64,000 nt of DNA from Sinohyriopsis cumingii (lineage: Eukaryota > Mollusca > Bivalvia > Unionida > Unionidae). Numbering within the stretch: the first letter of the stretch is position 1; every line of letters begins with the position of its first letter. Positions 49,055 through 61,629 of the stretch are shown here, in pieces. The position numbers and the translations under genes were made by a program. The notes below the pieces were generated by a model that saw only the letters and a list, made by a program, of their open reading frames with translations, was not told the DNA's origin and did no database searches. The DNA is taken from the NCBI GenBank assembly GCA_028554795.2, contig CM068827.1:76395244-76459243 (forward strand). The letters run 5' to 3'.

Positions 49055-50042
49055 TTAAAGAATACTCATCAGCAGCACGAACAGCTTTTCCAAGGTTTCA
49101 ATCTGATGTTCATCAAGATAAGACTTAATGTCACTATGGACACAGTTTTTGAAATCTTCAAGTAATACAAGTTGTTTGAGACTTTCATAATCTCGCTCAA
49201 TTTTCTTGGCTAAGCACCATCTATCAAATAATTGCTCTTTTTCTCTAGCAAATTCGACATGAGTTTGTCCAGCTTCTTTTCTATAGTTTCTGAATTTTTG
49301 CCTACAAGCTTCAGGGACTAACTCATAACCCCTTAGGATGCATTCTTTAACCTCATCATAGTCACCACTTTGGTGAACTGACAGTGAATTATAAATATCA
49401 CTAGCCTCTCCAGTGAGTACATATTTTAATAACTGATTCCAATGCTCCCTTGGCCGTTTCAAATTTTCAGCAACTTATTCAAAACGAATAAAATATTTGT
49501 CTGCTTCTCTTTCTATGAAAGGGGTCACTAACCTAATGTTCTTTGCAAGATCAGAACTCAAATTTGAATTGGAAGTTTGAATGTGTTTTTCACTTGCCAG
49601 TTCCATTTCTTTCATTTTACGTTCTTTCTTTCTTCTCTTTCTCCTTATCTGTTTGTTTTACTTGTAACTGTATTTGCATCTGTTCTTCTTGTAATTCCAT
49701 TTGTCTTTCTTTCTCTCTTTCTTCCGCTTGTAAATGCATTTGTTTTTCTTTCTCTCTTTCCTGTCTCTCTCCTCTTTCTCATATTGTAACTGCATCTGTT
49801 GTTTTTTTTGTAATAACATTTGTTCTTTTTCTTTCTCCAATTTCATTTGTTCTTTCTCTTTCTCCAATTTCATTTGTTCTTTCTCTTTCTCCAACTGTAA
49901 CTGCATTTGCATTTGTTTCTCTTTCTTCTTTCTGAAGTTCCAGCTTCCTCAACTCCATCTTGTATTTTAATTGTAATTCCTTCATGTTCGTGTCAGAGAC
50001 TGATACAGAAATACTGGCTGAAACCAAAGGACTTTTATCCAA
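49055..50042 (-). pseudogene. Gag relic: coiled-coil leader and SCAN-like capsid of the fossil
   Basis: The leader (about 49658-50042) is rich in K, E and Q with heptad-like EKEKEQMKLEKEKEQM repeats, suggesting a coiled coil. The capsid part (49055-49462) has FRNYRKEAGQTHVEFAREKE and LKQLVLLEDFKNCVHSDIKS, close in pattern to the vertebrate SCAN domain, which is held to derive from a Gmr1-like gag. It is broken. Confidence 0.88.
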
Positions 50043-50071
50043 AACATTTTTTTAAAATTCCAAATACTGAA

Positions 50072-50074
<3 letters not shown>

Positions 50075-50138
<64 letters not shown>
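50075..50138. repeat. (TA)n microsatellite beside the fossil's truncated end
   Basis: A TA run of about 64 bp lies just outside the last sequence that I can align to gag. Confidence 0.96.
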
Positions 50139-50990
<852 letters not shown>

Positions 50991-51115
50991 GACTGAGTGT
51001 CTATGCGATAAATCTCGATGCGATGTCGACTCAGTGGCGATGCGATAAATCTAGATGTGATATCGACCCAGTGGCAATGTGATAAATCCAGATGTGATGT
51101 CGACTTACTAGCGGT
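50991..51115. repeat. 37-bp tandem repeat, about 3.4 copies
   Basis: GACTCAGTGGCGATGCGATA followed by AATCTAGATGTGATATC repeats three times and then partially. It shares only its length with the 37-bp array at 36.6 kb. Confidence 0.85.
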
Positions 51116-51950
51116 GCAACTGTATCAATTTGTCATTAACTTGAAGAGTTATATACTTTCTTATAAAATACAGCGATAATGAAAGTAATATTGTTCAGAG
51201 TTTACAAATTATACAGTATGACTAATTTGAACTAAAATGTACCCATCGACACCTAAAATTGTGGTCGGGAGGCAAAACTCTCATGCTCTGTACAGTTTCC
51301 ACCAGAAGAAAAATAAAAGAGAAAACATATATTATATTAATTTACAACTCGCACACTATCAGTTCCTCATTTATATTACAAGTCTGTTTTTAGGACGATA
51401 TTTTTTTCTTAATTATATGGCATCGGACGACGGGTGGGGGGGGGTGTCATTACGCTACGTAGATGAAAGCCGCCGATTAATCCAGTTGATTCTCTCAATG
51501 CGAATTTCAGTGGGTAGATTTTTCTCAGAGCTATTCGATTATGTGTTTGCACATTTTGCAAAAGATGCAACTTTAAACCGATTAATTCACTGAATTTGTA
51601 GTAATGTAATTTTATGTCTATGTCATACAATTTGCAAGCACTCTGATCTAGCTGCGATCTTACTTTAAAGTCCCTACTTATTTATGTTAATTCAGTTTTG
51701 TCCTTTCTAGGCACAAATTGATTCAATCCATCCTCTCAATTCAGTCATTGCATAGACTGTACAGGTGCAGCAGCTTAAAGTATTGAAGCTATTTCTATTA
51801 ATATAAACCCGTATCGGAGCCAAACCGGCATAGATAATATAATAGACAAGTCGAACTGTGGCTGCAGGGGCAGTTCAAATCGAATCATGTTAAGAAATTT
51901 ACCCAACAGTTTTGCCTGAAAGCACAAACTGTAAAAATATACTTAATTTG
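51116..51950. other. Stretch with no recognisable gene
   Basis: A 118-codon frame at 51237-51593 and a competing minus frame overlap. No motif is recognised. Confidence 0.45.
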
Positions 51951-51963
51951 CTTTCCGTTGAAA

Positions 51964-52284
51964 CCGCTCCGGTTGCCTAGTGGTTAAAGCGTCCGCCTCG
52001 GATGTGGAAGGTCGTTGGTTCGATCCTCGGCCGAGTCATAACAAAGACTTACAATAATGGTACTAACAGCTGCCTCGCTTGGTGCTCAGCATTAAGAGGT
52101 TAGGGTTAGGATTGGTCGGCCTAGTGTCAGGATAATGTGACTGGGTGGGACATCGTGCTCTATGTCTGCGACATGATGCCCGTGCTAGACATCACTATAA
52201 ACTGTCACACTGCAGACATCGTAGCGATATGATTGAAAATTATTAAAGCTACGTTAAAATACAAATTACACACATACACACACA
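51964..52284 (+). mobile_element. tRNA-derived SINE, family 1, full length, perfect target duplication
   Basis: It starts CCGCTCCGGTTGCCTAGTGG (A box) and has TTGGTTCGATCCTC (B box) about 55 bp into the element. The body and a CA-rich tail follow. CTTTCCGTTGAAA lies on both sides (51951-51963 and 52285-52297), a perfect 13-bp target duplication. It is the reference copy for this family in the window and the youngest family-1 insertion. Confidence 0.96.
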
Positions 52285-52297
52285 CTTTCCGTTGAAA

Positions 52298-53231
<934 letters not shown>

Positions 53232-53320
53232 CAGAAGTCAAGCTCTCTTGAAAGAGGTGTCACTTTGACAACGAAATATGGCAACATCTGGGAAATTTGG
53301 CGAGAGAAGGTACGGGATGC

Positions 53321-53940
53321 TGTTACGACAAAAGCCTCTTTGAGTTTCTGACGAGTGATCTTTTTATTTAAATACCCAACATAAAAAATTACATTGCAAT
53401 ATCAATCTACATAAACTTAAATTACTGATATAAGAGATACATATAAAACTACAACATTCCTTCACTTACTAACATCATACATCTGTATAATGTCTGCCTT
53501 GTAGAATATCATACAGATAAATAAATATCGAAAAAGTTCACGATAGCTAAAGAATCTAAAATTCAATATTTCAGACTAATACCGCAATTGAAATATATTT
53601 TACTGAATTTAATCCAAAATGTCAACATATTAAACTCTATTAATTAAAGAGCATTTTATTTCTAAATTAACTAGTACTGAGTACGAAGTTGGTAGCGAAC
53701 GTTGCTTTTTCTATAATCAATAATATAATTACAAGTAAATATAAATTCTTCAAACAATTACATTTTCCAATACATTATATTAAAGAATAGTAAAGAAATA
53801 TTAAAATAATCTAATGTTGCAACGTACTGTTGTTAGATTAACATCTTAACACTTAAAATCCTTATACTATATGAAAAATTGTACATAGACGATAATCTTA
53901 CCTGTAACGCACAAGTCTTTTGAGTTTCTGACTAGTGAAC
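53321..53940 (-). repeat. Unit bounded by direct repeats of about 38 bp, possible LTR-related
   Basis: TCTTTGAGTTTCTGACGAGTG (around 53337-53357) and TCTTTTGAGTTTCTGACTAGTG (around 53916-53937) lie in longer repeats at 53321-53360 and 53903-53940 that both start TGT(T/A)ACG in plus view. On the minus strand TATAAAAAGC (53961-53970) precedes the first repeat and AATAAAAAG (about 53358-53366) immediately precedes the second. That is the arrangement of a promoter, an R-like repeat and a polyadenylation site. Family unknown. Confidence 0.5.
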
Positions 53941-53960
53941 TGGCGTGCCCGTGGGATGAC

Positions 53961-53970
53961 GCTTTTTATA
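53961..53970 (-). promoter_or_regulatory. TATA-box-like element
   Basis: TATAAAAAGC on the minus strand lies about 25 bp upstream of the first direct repeat at 53940. The spacing fits a polymerase II start at or near the repeat. There is no other support. Confidence 0.35.
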
Positions 53971-55337
53971 TCAGTTTCTCAGGACAATGCAAAATATGGA
54001 GATACCTCTATTTCTTGTGTTCGCCAGAATCTCAAAGTGAGGCTCCATCGTTTCCTACAGACTATCGTCTGGGTCTGTGTACGTCATTAGGTAGACAATT
54101 TTGCCAGATCAGCTCATTTACCTTTCTAGAAAGAAATCTTTGGAATTCGTCTAGTTCATCTATCTACACAACTTACCGAGCGTAGTTTTTGCTGACTTAT
54201 GATACAAGGGATATGTATGTACGAGAGGGTTTTGCCTTTTTGCTCATAAGGGCGCAATCTTTTTTAAATAGTATAAAATTGTAATACCGAAATAAATGGA
54301 TTTAATCTTAATATATTTTAATAGAAAATTACTTTCAATATAATTTAATCAATAATTACTTTTAATACAATTTAGAGAAAATTTCAATCTTATTACTAGT
54401 ACTAATAAATTCTGTCCTAATAGATCCTTTGCCTTACAGGATTGCTTGCACAACTTACATACATGATCTTTTTTGTGTTTGACAGGAGCTATGAATAAAA
54501 CAAAACAATAGTGACTCATAACCCTTACCGTCGGTGTCAGCTAGTTCTTTACTGCATAGGTTGCAATTTGTTGAACTGCACACTTGATGGCGTAAACTTA
54601 CAAATATGTTGAGCTTCGTTTTCACATTTCCATGTACCCATGCCGTAGGGCCTTATAATGCATATGCTTGATTATATTAAAGATTAGTGAACCCAAGTAT
54701 ACACTAGTGCTCTTCTCTGTCTTTAAAACTATATATAATCACTTGTGTAACCTCCAGTATTTTCTGCTGTTTTCATAATCTCGATTTTTGCAACTTATAT
54801 CGTCAATACTGTGAGATGTATCATCTCCGCCATTACGTGCATTCACTGGCATGATTTCTCATCTGACCAGTTATCTGATCTCCATTATCTTCGTTCACTC
54901 GAGATGATGCTGCCACTGGCACATATTTCTCTTGGAGGAATGCCTTGGTAATAATTACTATGAAAAAAAAGTTTTCTTTCTCTAAGACTGAATTTGGTCA
55001 GTATGAAGATGAAATTAATTCTATTTTCATTCTATAATTTATTTTCATTCTTCTTTGTTTACATATTTATTTGGGTTTAAAAGTACATGTCATTAGTGCT
55101 CAAAGGGAATTTTATGCGATCTGAGGAGGTGGATGGTACGGGATCTTACGAAAAGGTCAACTGTCTAGCCATTTCTTGTTTGGGACGGTATAGTGTCTTA
55201 CGGAATTTAACGCTAAAAACATAGATTTAATATTGGGAGACCATCTGGGTTCGAACGAGAATTTATCATATAGAATGTCACTTTGTTGTCGTATGTGAAT
55301 CACGCATGATTCATCACATCGGTACAGGTACTCAAAT
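53971..55337. other. AT-rich stretch with no recognisable gene
   Basis: Nothing that I can assign. The short minus frame at 55157-55348 lacks motifs. Confidence 0.5.
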
Positions 55338-55455
55338 GTACTGACCAATACACATTTTTAATGACCATGACTCGTGCCTACTGACCAGAACACATGTTTA
55401 CTGAGCAACACGCGTACTTACTGACCAACTCGCATCTTGAGTCACCAAGACTTAT
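55338..55455. repeat. Degenerate short tandem repeat, unit about 22-24 bp
   Basis: ACTGACCA(A/G)(C/A)ACACAT-like phrases recur about five times (TACTGACC, TACTGAGC, TACTGACC) with drift in sequence and length. Confidence 0.6.
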
Positions 55456-55782
55456 CATGACTTGCCAACAACTATTCATATAAACAACAAACAGATGTGT
55501 AGGTAAAATAGAATGCATAGTGATGACGAAATACATGTTCTCCATCTAACAACCAATTTCAGAATTCATCACTTCCCGTACAAAACAAATATAAGACATA
55601 TGGTCAATAACACGCCTAATGACAATTCAGCACCCATCCTTGCGAACCGAACAGAGGATGGAAATAGACATAGGTAATGATCACTCACAAGCTGATGGAT
55701 TATCTCAGGTATTATTTCGCAACCATACCGTAACATTTGCAAAATCATGGGGGAGGGGCGATTGGAAAGGTCATATGTCCTA

Positions 55783-55952
55783 TACATACATACATACATA
55801 CATACATACATACATACATACATACATACATGGATGCATACATACATACACACACATACATACATACATACATACATACATACATACACACACACATACA
55901 TACATACATACATACATACATACATACATACATACATACATACATACATACA

Positions 55953-55986
<34 letters not shown>

Positions 55987-56286
55987 CATACATACATACA
56001 TAAAAACATGGATGCATACATACATACACACACATACATACATACATACATACATAGATACATACATACATACATACATACATACATGCATACATTGATG
56101 CATACACACACACACACACACATACATACATACATACATACATACATACATACATACATACATACATACATACATACATGCATACATACATACATACATA
56201 CATACATACATACATACATACATACATACATACATGCATACATACATACAGTCAGTCAGTCAGTCAGTCAGTTAGTCAGTCAGTCA
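55783..56286. repeat. (CATA)n-(CAGT)n microsatellite, about 500 bp
   Basis: CATA repeats with scattered CACA and CATG variants are followed by CAGT repeats at 56251-56286. The long open frames on both strands here come from the 4-bp unit and are not genes. Confidence 0.96.
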
Positions 56287-57114
56287 ACTAATGTTCATAG
56301 GAATTATGCCAGATTTAATCAAGAGATTAAACCAGGGACGTAGCAAGCAGCCTGTTCAAGTCTTGTCAGAAGATCAAGAGAGTAAATTGTTGACGTACAC
56401 TTTGGTGGATCTAGGTGAATAGAGTAAATTTGTTACGTACATTTTGATGGATCTAGGCAGTAAAGTAACGATAAAATTATCCAGAAAGTATTTAGAAACA
56501 TAACCTAGCTAAATGTATGATACATTTTCATAGTTCACCCGATCACTACTCTCCGACCCTAATCAACAACTGCAAATATTATCTCTTATAACTCCCCATG
56601 TTATTAGCACTATGAGAGCTCAAGAAGCTGACCCCGAAGTGGTGGAGCTCAGGAGATGGAGCAATGCATTTCCTTATGTGGCAGTTTCTACTGCAAACAT
56701 AATAAAAGCATGAAATGTTATACGTTCGTCATATAGCGAAACTAAGAACAGTTTTGTTTAGGTAAACTTTGACAGTCAGAAAAATAACACCATTTTTTAA
56801 AAGTTCGAAATATCGAGAAATCAGAAAATGTTAAGAATAAATATAGTATTTAGGATTAAATTTAAATGGCATTTCGAAGAACAGGTTTATTCAATTTAAA
56901 TTTAAGTACGGTCTGTAAAATTAAATATCTGCCGTCAGAGAAATTTCTAGAAAATGCATTTATATCTAACAGACGCATAAATAACAAAACAAAGTATTCT
57001 TTTCAATCCCATGTGATGTGTCGAATACGTCGAATATAAAGTTTCCAGACTAATATTTAATATTTTAATGCCTGCACTTTAAATAGGGTAGAATGACATT
57101 TAAATTAAAGTAAT
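55783..57114 (-). mobile_element. Microsatellite-bearing element, copy 2 (inverted relative to copy 1)
   Basis: Reverse-complement sequence matches 21699-22740 through the same ordered blocks, from ATTACTTTAAT at the outer end (57114) to the AACTAATGTTCATAGGAATT junction with the tetranucleotide tract. The microsatellite is far longer here (about 500 bp). Outside both boundaries the two copies have unrelated flanks, so this is a dispersed element and not a larger segmental duplication. Confidence 0.72.
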
Positions 57115-58131
57115 ACAACTTTTCTGATTTTCTGCACATCAAATCAGTCTTCAGATCTTTAAAGACACACATGTGCATGTTTTCTTGCATTAATTTCCAA
57201 GATGTGGACACACCACCATTTTTTAATACAATTAATTTATGTACATAAACTCACATTTGAGTGTACTCACATACAAACTTTTGGACAAGAATAATGCATC
57301 ATTGAAACTATTTCTTAAAATAAACGTTTGCTTTCACTAAAATGCAGATCATTTAAAAAGCTATAATTATTTATAATCATGTTCATAAAAACGTATTTAA
57401 GGCGCATACATATTGAGAGTGATATAGCTATTATATAATACCTAAGAGTGATAAAACACGGATAAAACAATCACCAGTAATACGTCTTCCAAAAATAAAG
57501 AAAATTAACATAGTGAAAAAACAGAAGTTAAATATAGCCAGAAAATCATGAAATAATGCCTTAAACATGTATATATTCTACGAAGGAAGCGCTGTGGATT
57601 CGTGCGAATTCTTTGCTCATGTTGAACCCCACCTAAAGAGTATAATTTGTTTGGAAGCTGAGAGGTCTTGAACCTGTAAAAGTCCAACTAGATTTGTCTA
57701 TATGATTTGAATAGCTGCCATTTTATGGTTGTAGATTTGAATTCATCCAGATATGATTGCCCAGAATGGCATACCGTAAAGTCCTCCATTATATTGTGCT
57801 CCGATCAGAAGTATGTTGCTCGTTTACATCTAAAACGTAAATGATCTGCTGATTATCTACATACAATCCAGTGTAGAATTCGAGATAACTGATATCATAA
57901 GAGATATGAATGGTTTTATATAAGCGAGTAGTATATTTGTTTAGAGGTTCAATATTTAAGTCAATGACAACTGTACACATACCTGATATATCCGCTTGAA
58001 CATTATCTATTTCCATATTTATTTAGTCCGAAATATATGATCAGCCCCCATGTTTGACTAAAATAAGTTATCAAACCTCAATACTGAACATTTCCTGCAA
58101 TTGTTTAGTTGCTTTTTGTACTTATTTATTA
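57115..58131. other. AT-rich stretch with no recognisable gene
   Basis: Short minus-strand frames at 57505 and 57789 have no recognised motif. Confidence 0.5.
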
Positions 58132-58142
58132 CCCCCCCCCCC
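58132..58142. repeat. Poly-C run
   Basis: About eleven C in a row in an AT-rich context. Confidence 0.9.
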
Positions 58143-58948
58143 ATAACAATCCCGCCTTTAAGTCACTGTTATTATACGTTTTTGCTGTTCACATTTTACC
58201 AGTTTTGTAACCACAGATTAACAATATCAGGAGATTAATTTCTCTTCAAAATCATATTTTGTTTTAGCTCACCATGTTTAGCAATAGATACAAAATTTCA
58301 TATTCTGGTCTAATTGTTTATTTCAATTGACAAATGTCTTTACGTCTCCTGTTATTCCGGATTTAACTGTAACATATAATTTAGTCAGTCCTAAATTCTG
58401 CTAAGCTTCCTGGAGGAATAATCTTTACGCTCAGTTGTAGCCTTTCTTCGTACCGCTTACATCTTACCTCCTCGGGTGTATCTTTGCATCGATTTGTTCA
58501 TATCTTCATTAACAACTAGTTCCTTGGCAGCTTAATTCTTAGAATTTGAGGACTGTTCATTGGTTCATAGCTAATAGTGTCTGATAACTTAAGACCTTCA
58601 TCATTTCGATGCAATCTAGTGCTGCTAGCCCATAGGATTTTCTCTCCGATCTAATAAACCTTTTGTCCAAATTTAAGTTTATTCATGAGGTTCCATATCT
58701 TTCTATTAAGATCTTCAAAGCGTTTATTTGATCATTATTGCGAAATAGAAAATTCGGCATTATCTTCGAAACTTGCATGTTGTTGTCATGGCTTATGTTC
58801 TTATGATTTAGTTCTTTTTGTCCAGTTTTTGAAGCTGTGAGCGTTGATGACTATACTGGTATTTTATATTCACCTTATTGTCTGGTTTATATGGTGGTTT
58901 ACTTATAATAAATCTAACAGTTTTAGTTTGTTTGCTTTTAAAAATACA
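58143..58948. other. AT-rich stretch with no recognisable gene
   Basis: Nothing that I can assign. Confidence 0.5.
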
Positions 58949-59148
58949 GATAAATTTCCTTGGTTCACCATGCTAATGTAAACATCAGTAATTTAATACA
59001 CTTATTGGGTAACGTACTACATCTCATGGGGTTGTCGAATGTTAACTCACTCAACGATACTGATATGACTAACTTAATATCTACTTTAGTAGACACCATG
59101 TTTGGTGGACCAGCATTAAATTCATACTGCAAACAACAGCTAACATAA
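58949..59148 (+). CDS. Possible terminal exon, unidentified
   Basis: After a pyrimidine-rich tract ending AAAATACAG (about 58948), an open frame without an ATG start encodes about 62 residues with a helical, amphipathic look (VNISNLIHLLGNVLHLMG, then DTDMTNLISTLVDTMF) and stops at TAA. The frame at the exact acceptor position is blocked by a stop, so the acceptor would have to lie slightly later. No family is recognised. Confidence 0.22.
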
Positions 59149-59211
59149 ACTTTGATAATTATATTACTAGTCTCGCACGTTTATTGGAATATACTTTAAA
59201 ACATGTTATAT

Positions 59212-59788
59212 TGTTATGTTTATTTAATTTATATTGTGTGTGTAACTTTTGCCCAGGTTGTCACTTGTTTACCTAGCTAAACTTTGTTCACAATTGTAAG
59301 TTGTAAACAGCATGTTCACGTTGCAAGAATTCAAGATCTGTTTGCGTATTATTAGATTTTTTCACTGGAAATCTTCACATTCTGTTATATGTGAAGTGAA
59401 AATGTATATAAATAGGGATTTGATAAACAAACAATTCGTTGATACATTAGATCCGTTTCTGGGAATCAATGAGTTACTCATTGAAAATACTAAAGTGCAA
59501 ATCGGCCTTTTTGGATGAATACACTATTTTGGGATTATTGTGAACTCATTCTCATACAGTTTAGGTTGCATCATTGTGGTCATCAGGAATATTTAAAACT
59601 TGCGAAATTCATTCAAAACATTACAAATGTTTTTGATAGGACAGTTAGGATGTTTTGGTTTGTGAATCACAATCATGTAAGTGTAGAGATGTTTTTCTAT
59701 GCATTGTAGAGAAATAAATAACTTGTCGATTTTGCTTAAGATGTTAGGTTGATTCCTGTATGTTCATTCAAACATATTAATAATAACA
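59212..59788 (+). mobile_element. Possible short LTR of the Gmr1-like family (copy H), fossil
   Basis: It begins TGTTATGTTTATTTAATTTA, close to the start of copy B, and holds GAGAAATAAATAACTTGT at the position of the conserved polyadenylation block. A terminal TAATAACA is seen at 59781-59788. The middle is much diverged and shorter than in the other copies, and no target duplication is visible. Confidence 0.4.
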
Positions 59789-60504
59789 AAAGAAAAGGGG
59801 ATGATTTCAATATTCTGAAATGTAAAAGAAGCCCAGCGATGTTTATTCAGCATATACGAATAACTCGTAGGTATATTAATATCAGTTAAATATTAAATTT
59901 ATCTGATAAAGGATTAGGGAGAATGTTTAATAATAAAGAGGTATGGTAGACTGCTCACTAATAAAGATTTACATGAAAGGAACACTTGAGAAGATGCATG
60001 TGAATTTTATGTTATCATTTGGTGAAACACTTGAACAATTGTTCAAGGAGTCGGGTGTAACTATTGCCACAATTGCAGCAACTACAGGAATGATTCCTAC
60101 AAATCTTGCATGATAATTTCAGTGTATATACGATTGTAATAATGCCCACATTTCTCTTAATCCCAGTACTTCAACTGCCCTAATATATTTATGGAAAAAA
60201 GTAGTTATGTCCGAAAACTATTGCTGAACATTTGAAGAAATGAAGATAAAAACAAATTAGCGCAATGCCCGGTATTATTGGAAGTATCATACCGTGGCCG
60301 TAATACTCATTTTATCATTTTTTGGGTTGATGTAGGTTGTGGAGATTGAGTTTTGATTTAGTACTAACACCCTATACCACGCTACCTACCAAGGAAAATA
60401 CCCCCACACTCCCCGAGTTATGAAGACGACTTATGAGAGGTTCTTTAATTCACAAATAAAGCAATCCTGCTCCTGTTACTATTATTATCCATATAACTGT
60501 AATA
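59789..60504. other. AT-rich stretch with no recognisable gene
   Basis: Nothing that I can assign. Confidence 0.5.
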
Positions 60505-61110
60505 CTATAAACTTGAATCTCCCACAGTCATGAAACGGTGGTCGCAAGACGAAGTCTGAAACAAAGTTATAACGTCTACCGCCTTCGGTGTCACACAATA
60601 CCGCCAGAGAACATTGGGTAGATGTTCATCGGAGTGACTCTGAAGACAAAACAAAACTTTCTTACATATATGCACTACCACCATCCCCAAGATCAGCCAA
60701 AGTAACCACTGAGGAATATTTTCATAGTCACCCAATAATCAATATGACTTCCAAAAAAAGTTCGTACAACCAGCTACCTCTACGTAACCAAATTTAAAGA
60801 GCTAAATTCCCATATCCTCGCAAAGGACGCGAATGAAGTATGTGCTGTATGAGCTGAGAACGGTAATGTCGAGCAAAAGAACAAATCCAAAATCACCAAT
60901 AACCTTCAACGCGTGCACAAATCAAACAAGCTTGACATTTCCGGTTGAACGTCTTATCTGTGGATCAACTCTATATCAGGAAATGAAGTATTTTTGCGAT
61001 CAAGATAAAATATACTACCCAGCCATATTGTGCTTGCTAGAGCTCATGCAGATACAACATATATACCGGAATAGAAATAGACGGACATTAGGCAATCGGA
61101 CTAATCTTTA
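60505..61110. other. Coding-like stretch of uncertain strand
   Basis: A minus frame (60505-60735) has a hydrophobic WLLWLILGMVVVHIC segment that could be a membrane helix, while plus frames (60588-60797, 60833-61111) cover the same ground. None is recognised, and the strand cannot be decided from sequence alone. Confidence 0.25.
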
Positions 61111-61385
61111 AAGGTTATAGAAGCAGACACCTTTTGGGAATAATCTGGGATTTTGACAAGAACTGTGTGTGGACCTCATGACATTTAAAACATTTCACGA
61201 AGTGAAGCGTCTTTGTATATTTTTTAAAACTTGCCTCAAGCGATCCGTTGATATATGCTATTTCGAGGGCTAGTCTTAACCAATTGGATTAATATGATCA
61301 AGATGCAGAAGCAGACGTTATTTTGGAACAAACCGAGATTTTGACAAGAACTGTGTGTGGACCTCATTAAATGTAGAAAAGTTCA
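61110..61385 (+). repeat. Direct duplication with an exon-like core
   Basis: ATTTTGACAAGAACTGTGTG followed by TGGACCTCAT occurs near 61151 and again near 61331, each preceded by an AGAAGCAGAC-type segment. The copies are about 180 bp apart. In one frame both read ILTRTVCGPH, and the second copy extends upstream as DQDAEADVILEQTE. Confidence 0.65.
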
Positions 61386-61629
61386 AAAAGCATTGGCACC
61401 TTACATTATGTTGAAAGCTTACTCCCAAATGATCGCATGCCATTCACCTCATGTTACAGGCAGAACAATATTTGCACTTCTATCACCATCAAAGTCGTGC
61501 GGACGCTGTTTTGTTCAATACAGATACTATAGTGACAATTGTGTCAAAGGATTTAACAATCGGGATCAATGCAATCATTCTGGAGAGAAATATCGTGGCT
61601 GTTTAGTCCTTGCATGTATTCCTGAATGA
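61357..61629 (+). CDS. Unidentified open frame, cysteine-rich C-terminus
   Basis: A 90-codon frame (non-ATG upstream portion overlapping the duplication) includes PHVTGRTIFALLSPSKSCGR and ends in a segment with cysteines at SCGRC, DNC, QCNH and GCL. Composition is more protein-like than most frames here and GC is moderately raised. No family is recognised. It could be an exon or a remnant of a mobile element. Confidence 0.3.
   Translation: MDLIKCRKVQKALAPYIMLKAYSQMIACHSPHVTGRTIFALLSPSKSCGRCFVQYRYYSDNCVKGFNNRDQCNHSGEKYRGCLVLACIPE

Larger units (their letters stand above)
44572..50042 (-). mobile_element. Gmr1-like Ty3/Gypsy LTR retrotransposon, broken fossil
   Basis: Read on the minus strand the parts come in the order gag (50042 to about 49055), zinc-knuckle and protease region (49039-48503), integrase (48082-46900), reverse transcriptase (about 46516-45859), RNase H (to about 45380) and the 3' LTR (44572-45377). 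Integrase before reverse transcriptase is the Ty1/copia-like order that defines the Gmr1 group within Ty3/Gypsy, and the integrase and reverse transcriptase sequences are of Gypsy type. The 5' LTR is not found; a TA microsatellite lies just beyond the gag leader. The element is broken, with about ten interruptions, so it is old and not functional. Confidence 0.92.

Noticed and set aside
49543-49970. Plus-strand frames rich in F, S, C and L
   Set aside because: They are the antisense of the lysine/glutamate-rich gag leader of the fossil element.
55569-56343. Long open frames on both strands with Y/V/C/M or T/Y/I/H repeats
   Set aside because: They are translations of the CATA tetranucleotide microsatellite.
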